Origin: Marinomonas fungiae
GTDB lineage: Bacteria > Pseudomonadota > Gammaproteobacteria > Pseudomonadales > Marinomonadaceae
Length of the DNA stretch: 64,000 nucleotides
NCBI RefSeq assembly: GCF_001418205.1
Contig: NZ_LIQF01000012.1
Span: 43,886-107,885 of the forward strand
Reading direction: 5' to 3'
Positions within the stretch are counted from its first letter, which is position 1, and each line of letters opens with the position of its first letter. The notes beneath the pieces were generated by a model. It had not been told where the DNA came from and searched no databases. It saw only the letters and a program-made list of their open reading frames with translations. Positions 7,496 to 16,925 of the stretch are shown in pieces. The translations under genes and the position numbers were made by a program.

Positions 7496-7957
7496 ATGTC
7501 TATCGGTGCCTTTTCCATCATCCTAGCACTCTGCTTTGCGGTGATCGGTGTATCTATTTATTTTATCGTCAAGCAGCTTAAGCTGAACCGTCAGCGTGAA
7601 GAGCGTATTCAAGCGGGGGAGCAGCGCCTGAAAGAAGAGCGTGCGAAACGCATCGAAAGTATCCAAGTGATCATGCAGGCGATTGAACAGGATGAAAAGC
7701 TAACATGGACAGAAGCCTCCATTCGCGTGAAAAACTTATTAGATCAATTGAGTATCGATCTATCGGAGCATGAACATGTGCAAGCTATTTATGCGGTGGA
7801 AGCTGGCACTCAGCATATTCCAACTCATGAACAATGGAATACTCTGCCACTGTCTGCGCGTCGTAAATTTCGTGACGAGATGGAGGCTCTAGAAACTAAA
7901 CATATTGAGCAACTGCGTCAGGCGAAAATCTATTTACTAGCCTACAAGTTTGATTGA
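7496..7957 (+). CDS. DUF2489 family membrane-anchored protein
   Basis: The 153-residue protein has an N-terminal transmembrane helix (residues 5-26), a basic coiled-coil stretch (EERIQAGEQRLKEERAKR), and a helical domain with LTWTEASIRVKNLLDQL and a C-terminal LLAYKFD typical of DUF2489. CAGGAG precedes the ATG. The family is common in gammaproteobacteria and has no known role. The next gene begins 3 bases after its stop. Confidence 0.8.
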   Translation: MSIGAFSIILALCFAVIGVSIYFIVKQLKLNRQREERIQAGEQRLKEERAKRIESIQVIMQAIEQDEKLTWTEASIRVKNLLDQLSIDLSEHEHVQAIYAVEAGTQHIPTHEQWNTLPLSARRKFRDEMEALETKHIEQLRQAKIYLLAYKFD

Positions 7958-7959
7958 TC

Positions 7960-8328
7960 ATGGCGCAAATGCTGTTTGCGATACTGATTAGCTTTATGTT
8001 GTTTGCGTCTGTCTTGGTGTTTTTTATAAAGCACAGGCAGCGCATGCCTTATTATCAGATTGACCAAGCGGGTTGTGTGCGTTTGTTAAAACAAGCCGTT
8101 GAAGGTGAGTTACTTGAGCGAGACTGGCATGTATTTATCGGTATCGGTGTGCGTTACGATCTTGAAATAGAACACCTGCGTTTGCAGTGTATTGAGATTG
8201 ATGAAAATCATGTTATAAATTCTGTCACCAAAAAGGGGCAGACTTATGTTGTTTTCTCTAGGCAAGGCCTGTCTGAATTGCAGAGCCTGTTAGAGGAGTG
8301 GCAACATAAAGTGGACTACTTGGCCTAA
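7960..8328 (+). CDS. Uncharacterised protein with one N-terminal membrane helix, 122 aa
   Basis: ATG at 7960 follows the DUF2489 stop by 2 bases. An in-frame TTG at 7954 overlaps that stop. Residues 4-24 are a transmembrane helix. The rest is a small soluble domain with YYQIDQAGCVRLLKQAVEG, WHVFIGIGVRYD and VFSRQGLSELQSLLEEW. I do not recognise the family. Tight spacing on both sides suggests co-transcription with DUF2489 and perhaps mscS. Confidence 0.7.
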   Translation: MAQMLFAILISFMLFASVLVFFIKHRQRMPYYQIDQAGCVRLLKQAVEGELLERDWHVFIGIGVRYDLEIEHLRLQCIEIDENHVINSVTKKGQTYVVFSRQGLSELQSLLEEWQHKVDYLA

Positions 8329-8352
8329 ATTAACAACAGAGTGAGAATATCT

Positions 8353-9180
8353 ATGGATGAATTAGAGAAGTTATTGGATGAAGGGGGTCAGTGGCTACCT
8401 TGGTTGACCGAGAAGAGTGTATCGATTGTTGTCGGTATTCTGATCTTCTTTATTGGTAAGATGATTGCCCATCGTCTTGCCCATTGGATTGAAAATCGTT
8501 TATTGAAATCCAAGGTCGATAAAGCGGTTGCTGGTTTTGCTTCAAGCATTCTGTATGCTCTGATGTTTGCTGGCGTGGTTTTGATGGCGCTGGGTCAAGT
8601 TGGGGTCGAAACCACTTCCTTTATCGCCATCTTGGGTGCTGCAGGTTTAGCGGTCGGTCTAGCGTTACAAGGCTCGCTATCAAATTTTGCATCAGGTGTG
8701 TTGATCATTCTATTGCGCCCATTCCGTGCTGGGGACTTTGTTGATGCAGGTGGTCAAACGGGTACAATTGATCGTATTGAATTATTCCATACGTACATGA
8801 AGACCCCCGATAATCGTGTCATCATCATGCCTAACTCAAACATTATGGACGGTTCCATCATCAACTTCTCACGCGAAGCAACACGTCGTTTGGATTTGGT
8901 GATTGGTATTAGCTACGATTCCGACATTAAGCAAGCTCGTGACCTGATGACTCAGATTATTGAGGCGGATGAGCGCGCATTGAAAGACCCCGCCTTGGTT
9001 ATTTGGGTGTCTGAATTAGCGGATAGCTCAGTGAACTTTAGTGTGCGTGTATGGGTGAATGCGGGGGATTACTGGGCGTTGCGCTCGGATCTACTAGAGA
9101 AGATTAAGTACACGTTTGATGCAAATGGCGTCGGTATTCCATTCCCACAAATGGATGTGCATTTGTCAAAAGAAGACTAA
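8353..9180 (+). CDS. mscS: Small-conductance mechanosensitive channel MscS
   Basis: The 275-residue channel has three N-terminal membrane helices. The pore-lining third helix is Gly/Ala-rich (AILGAAGLAVGLALQGSLSN), followed by FASGVLIILLRPFRAGDFV and the beta domain (GTIDRIELFHT, NSNIMDGSIINFS). This is close to E. coli MscS (286 residues), which opens on membrane tension to release solutes during hypo-osmotic shock. ATG at 8353 gives the standard N-terminus. The upstream GTG at 8341 is less likely. A terminator follows. Confidence 0.93.
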   Translation: MDELEKLLDEGGQWLPWLTEKSVSIVVGILIFFIGKMIAHRLAHWIENRLLKSKVDKAVAGFASSILYALMFAGVVLMALGQVGVETTSFIAILGAAGLAVGLALQGSLSNFASGVLIILLRPFRAGDFVDAGGQTGTIDRIELFHTYMKTPDNRVIIMPNSNIMDGSIINFSREATRRLDLVIGISYDSDIKQARDLMTQIIEADERALKDPALVIWVSELADSSVNFSVRVWVNAGDYWALRSDLLEKIKYTFDANGVGIPFPQMDVHLSKED

Positions 9181-9197
9181 GTCTTCTTAGGGTCATC

Positions 9198-9232
9198 AAA
9201 TGGCGCTACGAGATATCGTGGCGCCATTTTTT
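9198..9232 (+). terminator. Rho-independent terminator after mscS
   Basis: A 9-bp stem AAATGGCGC / GCGCCATTT, extended inside by ACGA/TCGT, is followed by a T-rich run. Confidence 0.85.
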
Positions 9233-9283
9233 ATTTGTAGGGTGGCTTTTTAGTGCTGCCGCAAAGATCTAAAGAGAGGTTGT

Positions 9284-9790
9284 ATGAGTCGATATCGTCC
9301 ACCAGGTGCTCCTAAAGGAGCTTACATCACTAAAGAAGGTGCCGATAAATTGCTGGCGGAGCTCAAGTATCTTTGGAAAGTAAAACGTCCGGAAGTAACA
9401 CAAAGTGTCAGTGACGCAGCCAAACTGGGTGATCGCTCTGAGAACGCTGAGTATATTTATGGCAAGAAGCAGCTGCGGGAAATTGACCGTCGAGTGCGTT
9501 ATCTAGAAAAGCGTTTAGATCAATGCACTGTTGTTGATCGTTTGCCAGTTGATCGCTCGATTGTGTTTTTTGGCGCTTGGGTGACATTGGAAGACGATGA
9601 CGGCAATCAAGAACGCTTTCGAATTGTTGGGCCAGATGAGCTGGATCACCATGAAGCCTACATCAGCATGGATTCGCCAGTGGCAAAAGCGCTGCTCAAG
9701 CGTCATGAAGGAGATGAGGTTGTGTTACGTCGAGCTGGTGGAGAGCGAACGTTTTTTATTGAACAAATTGAATATGTGGAACCAGTGTGA
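9284..9790 (+). CDS. greB: Transcription elongation factor GreB
   Basis: The 168-residue protein has the N-terminal coiled-coil hairpin with acidic tip (LGDRSENAEYIYGKKQLREI) and a C-terminal FKBP-like domain (SPVAKALLKRHEGDEV). The extra basic N-terminus and ending EYVEPV favour GreB over GreA. GreB enters the secondary channel of backtracked RNA polymerase and stimulates cleavage of the transcript 3' end. Its stop overlaps a potential GTG start of the next gene. Confidence 0.95.
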   Translation: MSRYRPPGAPKGAYITKEGADKLLAELKYLWKVKRPEVTQSVSDAAKLGDRSENAEYIYGKKQLREIDRRVRYLEKRLDQCTVVDRLPVDRSIVFFGAWVTLEDDDGNQERFRIVGPDELDHHEAYISMDSPVAKALLKRHEGDEVVLRRAGGERTFFIEQIEYVEPV

Positions 9791-9792
9791 CC

Positions 9793-10653
9793 ATGATTCG
9801 CTATGGTATGGCGCAGTGGCAGCATCCTGCGTGGGTTGACTACCTTTACCCACGCTCTGAAGCCACAGGTTTGCGTTTAGGGCATTACGCCAAATATTTT
9901 CATAGCGTCGAGGTGGGTAGTACCTTTTATACGGATGTGGCGCCAGATCAGATTGAGCGTTGGGTGGCACAAGTTCCTGATACTTTTCGATTCTGCTTTA
10001 AGGTACCGCGTGCAGTCGCTCATCAATTTGATGAGCTGAGTGAAGCGGAATGTTTGCAAGCTTGGCGCGCCTTTCAAAATCTACTCAAGCCGATTGAGCA
10101 TTTGCTGGGGCCGACCATGTTGCAATTTCCAGCGTCAGTGGCGCCTCGACAGCTGCCCATCATCACGGCGCTGTGTCAGAGCTGGGCACTTGCTACACCC
10201 TTAAGCATAGAAGTCCGTAATCTTGAATTTTTCGATAAGGCGGAGCATGAAGCAGCTTTGTTACGCCTGTTGTCAGACTCGGGATGTAACAAAGTTGTGA
10301 TGGATTCCCGTCCGGTATTCTCTTCTGAGGCCTATTGTGACAGCTTGATCGATGCTCAACGCAAAAAGCCCCGTGTGCCGTGTCATGCTGTGGCAACCGC
10401 TGCGCATCCTGTGGTGCGCTTTATTGGTCATCCTGATTTAGAACGTAATCATATCTGGTTGGATCAATGGGCTAATAAATTGGCCTACTGGCTAAAAGAG
10501 GGGCGTGAGCCGACGGTGTTTGTGCATTCTTCGGATAATATTGCAGCCCCCACATTGGCCAGTTGGCTCGATGCAAAACTGCAGAAAATCTTACCCAATT
10601 ATGCTGCGCAGGTGAACTTGCCCGTGCAGCATGAACAAATGGGGTTGTTGTAA
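9793..10653 (+). CDS. DUF72 family protein
   Basis: About 286 residues with hallmark DUF72 features: YGMAQWQHPAWVDYLYP at the start, FHSVEVGSTFYTD, FRFCFKVPRAVAHQ, LQFPASV and SIEVRN. These predict a TIM-barrel-like fold. The family is widespread (E. coli YecE) and has no proven activity. ATG at 9793 is used; GTG at 9787 would overlap the greB stop. The position 2 bases after greB suggests co-transcription. Confidence 0.88.
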   Translation: MIRYGMAQWQHPAWVDYLYPRSEATGLRLGHYAKYFHSVEVGSTFYTDVAPDQIERWVAQVPDTFRFCFKVPRAVAHQFDELSEAECLQAWRAFQNLLKPIEHLLGPTMLQFPASVAPRQLPIITALCQSWALATPLSIEVRNLEFFDKAEHEAALLRLLSDSGCNKVVMDSRPVFSSEAYCDSLIDAQRKKPRVPCHAVATAAHPVVRFIGHPDLERNHIWLDQWANKLAYWLKEGREPTVFVHSSDNIAAPTLASWLDAKLQKILPNYAAQVNLPVQHEQMGLL

Positions 10654-10667
10654 AAATGGAGAACGTA

Positions 10668-10979
10668 ATGATGTATTCGTTAGTATTTTATGTGCCAGAA
10701 ACGCATGCAGAAGCTGTAAAGTCTGCTGTATTTGCGGCTGGTGCTGGGCAGGTTGGCGATTATGAGCAGGTTTGTTGGCAGGTTAAGGGCGAGGGGCAGT
10801 TTCGACCCACAGAGCAAGCACAGCCATTTATTGGTCAACCTGGAGTGCTTGAAAAGGTACCGGAATACCGAATTGAAATGGTGGTGTTGGCGGAATATAA
10901 AGCAGCGGTGGTGAGTGCTTTGAAACAGAGCCACCCCTATGAAGAGGTGGCTTATCATCTTATTCAGGTTGAGTGTTGA
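10668..10979 (+). CDS. NIF3/YqfO C-terminal-like, CutA-fold protein, 103 aa
   Basis: A small protein (start at 10668, GGAG 6 bases before) matching the stand-alone YqfO/NIF3 insert domain: LVFYVPETHAEAVKSAVFAA, AGQVGDYEQVCW, GQFRP, and the C-terminal HPYEEVAYHLIQV. These proteins fold like the CutA/PII group, and the isolated domain has no settled function. The last 20 bases overlap the end of the convergent Nudix gene. Confidence 0.8.
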   Translation: MMYSLVFYVPETHAEAVKSAVFAAGAGQVGDYEQVCWQVKGEGQFRPTEQAQPFIGQPGVLEKVPEYRIEMVVLAEYKAAVVSALKQSHPYEEVAYHLIQVEC

Positions 10980-11505
10980 TAATAATGTTGTCTTCGTGGA
11001 AGCCATATTGGCCTGTTTTATGGTCTTCTAAGAAAAATTCTAGTGTTTTGCTGACGCTGCTAAAGGCTAGCTCATCCCAAGGAATGTCAGAAAATTCAAA
11101 CAGTTCGACTTCGGAGCTCTCTGTAGTCGCATGAAAATCCGGTTTCTGTAGTTCAGCAATGTAATACAGGTGAACTTGATTGACATGCGGGATACTGATC
11201 ATTGAGAAGGGTTGCTTAATGATTACGCGGGAGCCACTTTCCTCAAGTGTTTCGCGTAGTGCGCCACCAGTGGTCGTCTCGCCGTTCTCCATAAAGCCAG
11301 CAGGCAAGGTCCAATAACCAAAACGAGGCTCGATGTTACGCTTACAAAGAAGCACTTTGCCTTGATACAAGGGGATTGTGCCAGTGATCATGCGCGGGTT
11401 GTCGTAATCAATAAAATCACAGCTTGGGCACACCGGACGTTCGCGGTTGTCTCCATCTGGAATTTCCATGTTCACTTTATGACCGCATTTTGGGCAAAAT
11501 CTCAT
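10960..11505 (-). CDS. Nudix hydrolase with N-terminal zinc ribbon
   Basis: The 181-residue protein starts with a zinc ribbon (CPKCG near residue 4, CPSC near 26). A Nudix domain with the box GFMENGE...RETLEESG follows near residues 70-92. Nudix enzymes cleave nucleoside diphosphates linked to another group; zinc-ribbon forms are often NADH or ADP-ribose pyrophosphatases. The exact substrate cannot be read. It lies 11 bases after the CBS/CorC gene on the same strand and converges with the NIF3-like gene. Confidence 0.88.
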   Translation of the reverse strand: MRFCPKCGHKVNMEIPDGDNRERPVCPSCDFIDYDNPRMITGTIPLYQGKVLLCKRNIEPRFGYWTLPAGFMENGETTTGGALRETLEESGSRVIIKQPFSMISIPHVNQVHLYYIAELQKPDFHATTESSEVELFEFSDIPWDELAFSSVSKTLEFFLEDHKTGQYGFHEDNIIINTQPE

Positions 11506-11516
11506 AAGGTTACCTG

Positions 11517-12773
11517 CTAGCGTTTGTGTTCTAAGCGCGCGTATTTAACAACTTTATCTTCGATCTCTTGAATCTCGATCATGTAATTATCGACCCATAA
11601 GCTGATTGGATGCTCTGGGATAAACTCGAGTGTTTCAATAATCAGACCGTTCAAAGTTTTGGGTCCGTCTGTTGGGAGGTGCCAGCTCAGCGCTTTGTTA
11701 ATGTCGCGGATGTGGGTGGTACCTTCAATGCGGAATGAGCCATCTTCAAGAATGGTGATTTCCTCTTCCTCATCTTCCATTGGTGGCGTAAATTCACCAA
11801 CGATCTCTTCCAAGATATCCTCAAGTGCAGCAATACCTTGAACATCGCCGTATTCGTCGACCACGATGCCCATTTGTTGGTGATCTTTTTGGAAGTTTAA
11901 TAGCACGGTGTTGATGGATGTGCTTTCAGGGATGAAGTAAGGCTCAAGTGTGGCTTTTAAAAGTGCTGCTTTGGTGGGGTTCTGCTCGCGTAAAAATTGC
12001 GCTGCATGGCGTGCGTGCAGAATACCAATAACCTTGTTGATCTCGCCGTTGTACACCGGCATGCGCGTGTGACGTGATTGGCAAATTTGTTCAATGATCT
12101 CTTCGATTGAATCTTCGATATCAATACCGATGACTTCGTTGCGCGGCACCATAATGTCTTCGACAGAAACCTTCTCAAGGTCAAGAATCGACAGCAGCAT
12201 TTCTTGGTGTGCTGGTGGGATCAAGCCACTGGCTTCATTCACCACAGTGCGAAGCTCTTCAGACCCTAGTTTGTCATGGTTGCCATGAATATGTTTGATG
12301 CCAAATAAGCGCATTAGTCCATTAGACATGGTGTTAACAATGACGACTAATGGATAAAGTGCTTTTAGTAAAATGGTCAGCACCCAAGAAGCTGGGAAGG
12401 CAATTTTCTCAGGGTGAATGGTGGCCATGGTCTTAGGCGTCACTTCGGCAAAGATCAAGATGACCAATGTTAGCGCACCGGTCGCGATCGCGACCCCTGC
12501 ATCGCCCCAGATGCGGACAGCAATAATCGTCGCAATCGCAGAGGCTAAGATGTTGACGAAGTTGTTGCCAATTAAAATGACACCGATTAGTCGGTCAGGT
12601 CGTTCAAGTAGCTTGCTCGCCTTTTTAGCGGATTTGTGTCCGCTTTTCACCAGATGTTTGAGACGATATTTGTTCATCGACAACATGCTGGTTTCTGAGC
12701 TTGAGAAAAAAGCAGAGAGAATGATTAGAAAAAACAGTATTCCAAAGAGAATACTTAAGGGAACTTCGTTCAA
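11517..12773 (-). CDS. CNNM/CorC-family membrane protein with CBS domains
   Basis: The 418-residue protein has a DUF21 transmembrane domain (to about residue 190, with SSSETSMLSMNKYRLKHL), a CBS pair (VEDIMVPRNEVIGID, TRMPVYNG, ALEDILEEIVGE) and a C-terminal CorC_HlyC domain. The family (E. coli YfjD/CorB, human CNNM) is linked to magnesium and cobalt export. The same gene beside a CcsA-like gene and ffh is found in Pseudomonas. It is followed by the Nudix gene. Confidence 0.9.
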   Translation of the reverse strand: MNEVPLSILFGILFFLIILSAFFSSSETSMLSMNKYRLKHLVKSGHKSAKKASKLLERPDRLIGVILIGNNFVNILASAIATIIAVRIWGDAGVAIATGALTLVILIFAEVTPKTMATIHPEKIAFPASWVLTILLKALYPLVVIVNTMSNGLMRLFGIKHIHGNHDKLGSEELRTVVNEASGLIPPAHQEMLLSILDLEKVSVEDIMVPRNEVIGIDIEDSIEEIIEQICQSRHTRMPVYNGEINKVIGILHARHAAQFLREQNPTKAALLKATLEPYFIPESTSINTVLLNFQKDHQQMGIVVDEYGDVQGIAALEDILEEIVGEFTPPMEDEEEEITILEDGSFRIEGTTHIRDINKALSWHLPTDGPKTLNGLIIETLEFIPEHPISLWVDNYMIEIQEIEDKVVKYARLEHKR

Positions 12774-12844
12774 GAAAAATATGCCTCAGTTATTAGATCT
12801 GATCGGATTATTAGGGCTTGAGCAGCGAGTGTCAAATGCCATGC

Positions 12845-13612
12845 TCAATTACTCAGTATTTCCAGTGCAATCTGAGAGCCAAAATAGCCCAACATGAGAA
12901 GAACAAAACCGCTCAAAGTCAGTTTTACCGCTAATTGCCCGCGCCAGCCGAGGAATAAACGTCCCGCCAATAATCCTGCGAATACAAACCAGGATGCGAT
13001 GGTGAAGGCTGTCTTGTGGACAAGGTGTTGTGCAAACATGTCTTCTATAAAATAGAAGCCTGTTGCCATGGTAATACTCAGTAAGACAAACGCCGCCCAA
13101 ATAAATTCAAACATCAATCGCTCAAGTACCTGTAATGGTGGCACTCGTAAGAGCTGTTTCAAGTGGTGATGCTTAAGTTGGTATTCTTGAATGGCCAATA
13201 GAATACCAACACCGCAGGCGGCGGTAAAAAGGCTGTAGGCGACCGATGCAATCAAAATATGCAACGAAGTACCAAGTGAAGCACTGTGTAGCTGTTGCAA
13301 ATCCCAAGGTTCGACCGCATTAAGAGCGATAATTGTCGCCGCCATAGGAAAAGCGATCGAAAGCAGTAGCGAAAGATCTTTGTCACGATTGCTAAACCAA
13401 AGCAATAAATTGCCAATCAGAGCAATTAAAAGACCAATGGTTAAGAAGTCGAAGCCATCTTTACTGGCGAGCAACTGTATTAGGGCCATAGTATGCAACA
13501 CGATCGCAATCGCGCCTATGGACTGCGTTGTGCGAGCTCCGGGGCGCAGGTAGTAAGTGCCCCCAGCTGTGAGCGATAGAATACAAGCGAGCCAAAGCGT
13601 AAGATGTGTCAT
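12845..13612 (-). CDS. CcsA/YpjD-like cytochrome c assembly family membrane protein
   Basis: The 255-residue protein is polytopic (about eight helices) and shows the family signature in HILIASVAYSLFTAACGVG and the C-terminal HKTAFTIASWFVFAGLLAGR, with conserved His residues. Relatives include HemX/YpjD and the heme-handling CcsA. E. coli YpjD is not essential for cytochrome c, so the role is uncertain. It is divergent from ffh and upstream of the CorC-like gene, as in Pseudomonas. Confidence 0.85.
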   Translation of the reverse strand: MTHLTLWLACILSLTAGGTYYLRPGARTTQSIGAIAIVLHTMALIQLLASKDGFDFLTIGLLIALIGNLLLWFSNRDKDLSLLLSIAFPMAATIIALNAVEPWDLQQLHSASLGTSLHILIASVAYSLFTAACGVGILLAIQEYQLKHHHLKQLLRVPPLQVLERLMFEFIWAAFVLLSITMATGFYFIEDMFAQHLVHKTAFTIASWFVFAGLLAGRLFLGWRGQLAVKLTLSGFVLLMLGYFGSQIALEILSN

Positions 13613-13739
13613 GTATAAGCCGATCCACTGGTTAAAACTATAGGGTGACGATCAAATCTTCGTTATAATAAAGTCAATTTCACCTTGGATAAACTGAATA
13701 AAACGGTTTTTTCCATCTAGAGCAATTTTTGAGGGCAAC

Positions 13740-15119
13740 ATGTTTGATAATTTATCAGAACGTTTAACGTCATCCTTAGACCGAATTCGTGGTCGTGCCA
13801 AACTCACCGAAGACAATATTAAAGAAGTATTGCGCGAAGTGCGCATGGCGCTGTTGGAAGCTGACGTCGCGTTGCCTGTTGTAAAAGACTTTATTAATGC
13901 GGTGAAAGAGCGCGCGGTCGGTACTGAAGTGACACGTAGCTTAAGTCCAGGTCAGGTGTTCCTAAAAATCGTTAAGCAAGAGCTTGAAGCGGTGATGGGG
14001 CAGGCCAACGATGAGTTGAACCTTAGAGCTAAACCGCCTGCGATCATTCTGTTGGCGGGTCTGCAAGGTGCGGGTAAAACCACCTCGGCGGCAAAACTGG
14101 CGAAGTTTTTAAAGGAGCGTCAAAAGAAATCGGTTGCAGTCGTCAGTGCCGACGTATACCGCCCAGCGGCGATTAAACAGCTGGAAACCTTGGCCAACGA
14201 TGTGGGTGTCGAATTTATCCCAAGTGATATTTCGCAAAAGCCAATCGACATTGCCAATAACGCCATTGACGTTGCCAAGAAAGCGCACAAAGATGTGTTG
14301 ATCGTCGATACCGCGGGTCGTCTAGCGATTGATGAAGACATGATGGCTGAGATCAAAGCGCTGCATGCGGCGATTGATCCTGTTGAAACCTTGTTCGTAG
14401 TCGATGCCATGACGGGGCAAGACGCGGCGAATACGGCCAAAGCTTTTGGTGATGTGCTGCCTCTAACGGGTGTAATTCTAACCAAAACCGATGGTGATGC
14501 TCGCGGTGGTGCGGCTCTGTCTGTACGTCACATCACAGGTAAGCCGATCAAGTTCTTGGGTGTGGGTGAGAAAACCGATGCGTTAGAGCCGTTCCATCCA
14601 GATCGTTTGGCGTCTCGTATTCTAGGCATGGGTGACATGCTATCGTTGATCGAGCAAGCTGAGCAGAAGATCGACAAGGAAAAAGCTGAGAAATTAGCTG
14701 GCAAACTGAAGAAAGGTAAGGGCTTCGATCTAGAAGACTTCCGTGAGCAATTGCAGCAAATGAAAAACATGGGTGGCATGGCTTCTATGTTGGATAAGCT
14801 TCCTGGTATGGGGCAGCTGGGGGATATCCAAGACAAAGTTAACGATAAAATGTTTGTGCAAATGGAAGCCTTGATTAATTCCATGACGCCTGCTGAACGT
14901 CGTAACCCCGATGCGATTAACGGTTCACGTAAAAAACGTATTTCTGCGGGTGCGGGTCTGCAAATTCAAGACCTAAACCGTTTGTTGAAACAGCACAAGC
15001 AAATGCAGAAAATGATGAAGAAATTCAGCTCAGCCGGCGGCATGAAGAAAATGATGCGCGGCTTGGGTGGAATGATGCCAGGCGGTTTTCCTGGCGGCGG
15101 GAATTTCCCGAAATTCTAA
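13740..15119 (+). CDS. ffh: Signal recognition particle protein Ffh
   Basis: The 459-residue GTPase has an N domain and a G domain with P-loop GLQGAGKTTSAAKLA near residue 107, DTAGR and TKTDGDARGG. A Met-rich M domain (QMKNMGGMASMLDKLPGMG, QMQKMMKKFSS) binds signal sequences and 4.5S RNA. It targets nascent membrane proteins to FtsY and the translocon. A terminator separates it from rpsP. Confidence 0.98.
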   Translation: MFDNLSERLTSSLDRIRGRAKLTEDNIKEVLREVRMALLEADVALPVVKDFINAVKERAVGTEVTRSLSPGQVFLKIVKQELEAVMGQANDELNLRAKPPAIILLAGLQGAGKTTSAAKLAKFLKERQKKSVAVVSADVYRPAAIKQLETLANDVGVEFIPSDISQKPIDIANNAIDVAKKAHKDVLIVDTAGRLAIDEDMMAEIKALHAAIDPVETLFVVDAMTGQDAANTAKAFGDVLPLTGVILTKTDGDARGGAALSVRHITGKPIKFLGVGEKTDALEPFHPDRLASRILGMGDMLSLIEQAEQKIDKEKAEKLAGKLKKGKGFDLEDFREQLQQMKNMGGMASMLDKLPGMGQLGDIQDKVNDKMFVQMEALINSMTPAERRNPDAINGSRKKRISAGAGLQIQDLNRLLKQHKQMQKMMKKFSSAGGMKKMMRGLGGMMPGGFPGGGNFPKF

Positions 15120-15147
15120 GACATGTGCTTAGAATGAAAAAATGTTT

Positions 15148-15177
15148 AAAGGGCGATCAATTCGCCCTTTTGTTTTT
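15148..15177 (+). terminator. Rho-independent terminator after ffh
   Basis: Stem AAAGGGCGA / TCGCCCTTT with a 5-base loop, followed by TGTTTTT. Confidence 0.88.
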
Positions 15178-15271
15178 CGGTTGAATCGACTAGAATATGC
15201 CGCCTTCTTGTAGTAGGTCTCATAAAGAGGCCGACAAGAGGTGTTTCGTTAAGCAATAAGGAACCAATCAT

Positions 15272-15520
15272 ATGGTAACTATTCGTCTTTCTCGTGGTGG
15301 CTCTAAGAAGCGCCCATTCTATCACTTAAGCGTGGCAGACAGCCGTCGTGCACGTGATGGTCGTTTTATCGAGCGCGTAGGTTTCTTTAACCCAGTTGCT
15401 CGTGGTCAAGAAGAACGTCTACGTGTTGACCTAGACCGTGTTAATCACTGGGTAGGCCAAGGCGCTCAGCTTTCTGACCGTGTTGCTCAGCTTGTTAAAG
15501 AAGCTGGCAAAAACGCTTAA
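15272..15520 (+). CDS. rpsP: 30S ribosomal protein S16
   Basis: The 82-residue protein starts [20 protein letters not shown] and has [13 protein letters not shown], both diagnostic of bS16. It is the first gene of the conserved rpsP-rimM-trmD-rplS operon, all four in order here with short gaps (15, 21 and 70 bases). Confidence 0.98.
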   Translation: MVTIRLSRGGSKKRPFYHLSVADSRRARDGRFIERVGFFNPVARGQEERLRVDLDRVNHWVGQGAQLSDRVAQLVKEAGKNA

Positions 15521-15535
15521 TACTGAGGTAATGCT

Positions 15536-16081
15536 ATGTCTACATTAAAGCAGGCGAAGGCTCCTGAGCAGGCGCTTGTAGTTGGACGCATTACATCAGT
15601 TTATGGTGTTAAAGGGTGGGTTAAGTTGTATTCCCATACCGAGCCAATGACTGGAATCTTTGATTACAAGCATTGGTGGCTGAAAACTCCCAGTGGGTGG
15701 AAAGTCATAGAACTAAGCCAAGGTCGTACCCAAGGGCGCGGATTGGTGGCAGCAATTAAAGGATATAACGATCGCGATCTTGTTAAAGAGATTTGTGGAT
15801 TGGATATCTATATTGATGCAAAAGATCTTCCTGAGCTTGAGGACGGTGAATATTACTGGTCGCAGCTAGAAGGTCTAAAGGTGATTACTAAAGAGGGTGT
15901 TCTTCTAGGTAAGGTCTCACAAATGATGGAAACCGGCGCAAATGATGTGCTGGTGGTACGAGCTTGTGAGGGCAGTTACGATCGTGAAGAGCGTTTGATT
16001 CCCTATGCACCGGATCAGTTTATTCTAAACATCGATTTAGAAAAGCAAGAAATGGTTGTGGACTGGGATCCAGACTTCTAA
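15536..16081 (+). CDS. rimM: Ribosome maturation factor RimM
   Basis: The 181-residue protein has VVGRITSVYGVKGWVKLYSHTE at the N-terminus and a PRC-barrel C-terminal half (YYWSQLEGLKV, LIPYAPDQFI). RimM binds S19 and assists maturation of the 30S head. It is the second gene of the rpsP operon. Confidence 0.97.
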   Translation: MSTLKQAKAPEQALVVGRITSVYGVKGWVKLYSHTEPMTGIFDYKHWWLKTPSGWKVIELSQGRTQGRGLVAAIKGYNDRDLVKEICGLDIYIDAKDLPELEDGEYYWSQLEGLKVITKEGVLLGKVSQMMETGANDVLVVRACEGSYDREERLIPYAPDQFILNIDLEKQEMVVDWDPDF

Positions 16082-16102
16082 ATAGATCGAACGAGGCCTA
16101 GC

Positions 16103-16855
16103 GTGCGAATCGGTGTTGTGACGCTGTTTCCAGAGATGTTTCAAGCCATTACCCAGCATGGTGTAACGGGCAGAGCCGTCAAATCTGGCATTGTTGAAGT
16201 GGATTTTTTTAATCCCCGAGCCTTTGCGTACGACAAACACAAAACGGTCGATGACCGTCCTTATGGTGGTGGCCCAGGGATGCTGATGAAAGTTCAGCCC
16301 CTAAAAGATGCAATTGAGAGCGCCAGACAATGGGTTCCCAATGCAAAAGTTATTTATCTATCCCCTCAGGGGCGCACGCTAACACAGGAAGGCGTGCAAC
16401 AGCTTGCTAAAGAAGCAGAATTTATTCTGGTAGCAGGCCGTTATGAAGGCGTTGACGAGCGTTTGATTCAATCTCAGGTTGATGAGGAATGGTCGATTGG
16501 CGACTTTGTCCTAAGTGGTGGAGAGTTGCCGGCTATGGTGTTGATGGACGCAGTCTTTCGCATGGTGCCGGGAGTGCTTGGTAAGCAAGCCTCAGCAGAT
16601 GAAGATTCATTTGCCGATGGATTGCTGGATTGCCCGCATTATACTCGCCCCGAGGTACTTGAAGGTGAACCTGTACCACCTGTACTACTTAGTGGCAACC
16701 ATGAGGCGATACGGCGCTGGCGATTAAAGCAAAAGCTCGCAAGAACTTGGCTACGTCGGCCTGACCTCCTGCAAGACCTTGAGTTGGACAAGGAACAGCA
16801 AGAGTTGTTAAAAGAGTTTATTCGTGAAACTGAAGTTTCAACCTCGGCAGAGTAA
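16103..16855 (+). CDS. trmD: tRNA (guanine37-N1)-methyltransferase TrmD
   Basis: The 250-residue SPOUT-fold enzyme starts at a GTG. It has [49 protein letters not shown] and [15 protein letters not shown], the trefoil-knot SAM site. It methylates G37 of tRNAs reading CNN codons and prevents +1 frameshifts. It is the third gene of the rpsP operon. Confidence 0.98.
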   Translation: MRIGVVTLFPEMFQAITQHGVTGRAVKSGIVEVDFFNPRAFAYDKHKTVDDRPYGGGPGMLMKVQPLKDAIESARQWVPNAKVIYLSPQGRTLTQEGVQQLAKEAEFILVAGRYEGVDERLIQSQVDEEWSIGDFVLSGGELPAMVLMDAVFRMVPGVLGKQASADEDSFADGLLDCPHYTRPEVLEGEPVPPVLLSGNHEAIRRWRLKQKLARTWLRRPDLLQDLELDKEQQELLKEFIRETEVSTSAE

Positions 16856-16925
16856 GAATCACGAGCTTGTCAGAACGTTAAACCTTCGCGCTGATAAGAA
16901 ACCATATTCATTAGGAGTCACATCC

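Noticed and set aside
16824-16925. Longer N-terminus for rplS
   Set aside because: It overlaps trmD and adds residues not found in bL19; ATG 16926 has a good ribosome-binding site.
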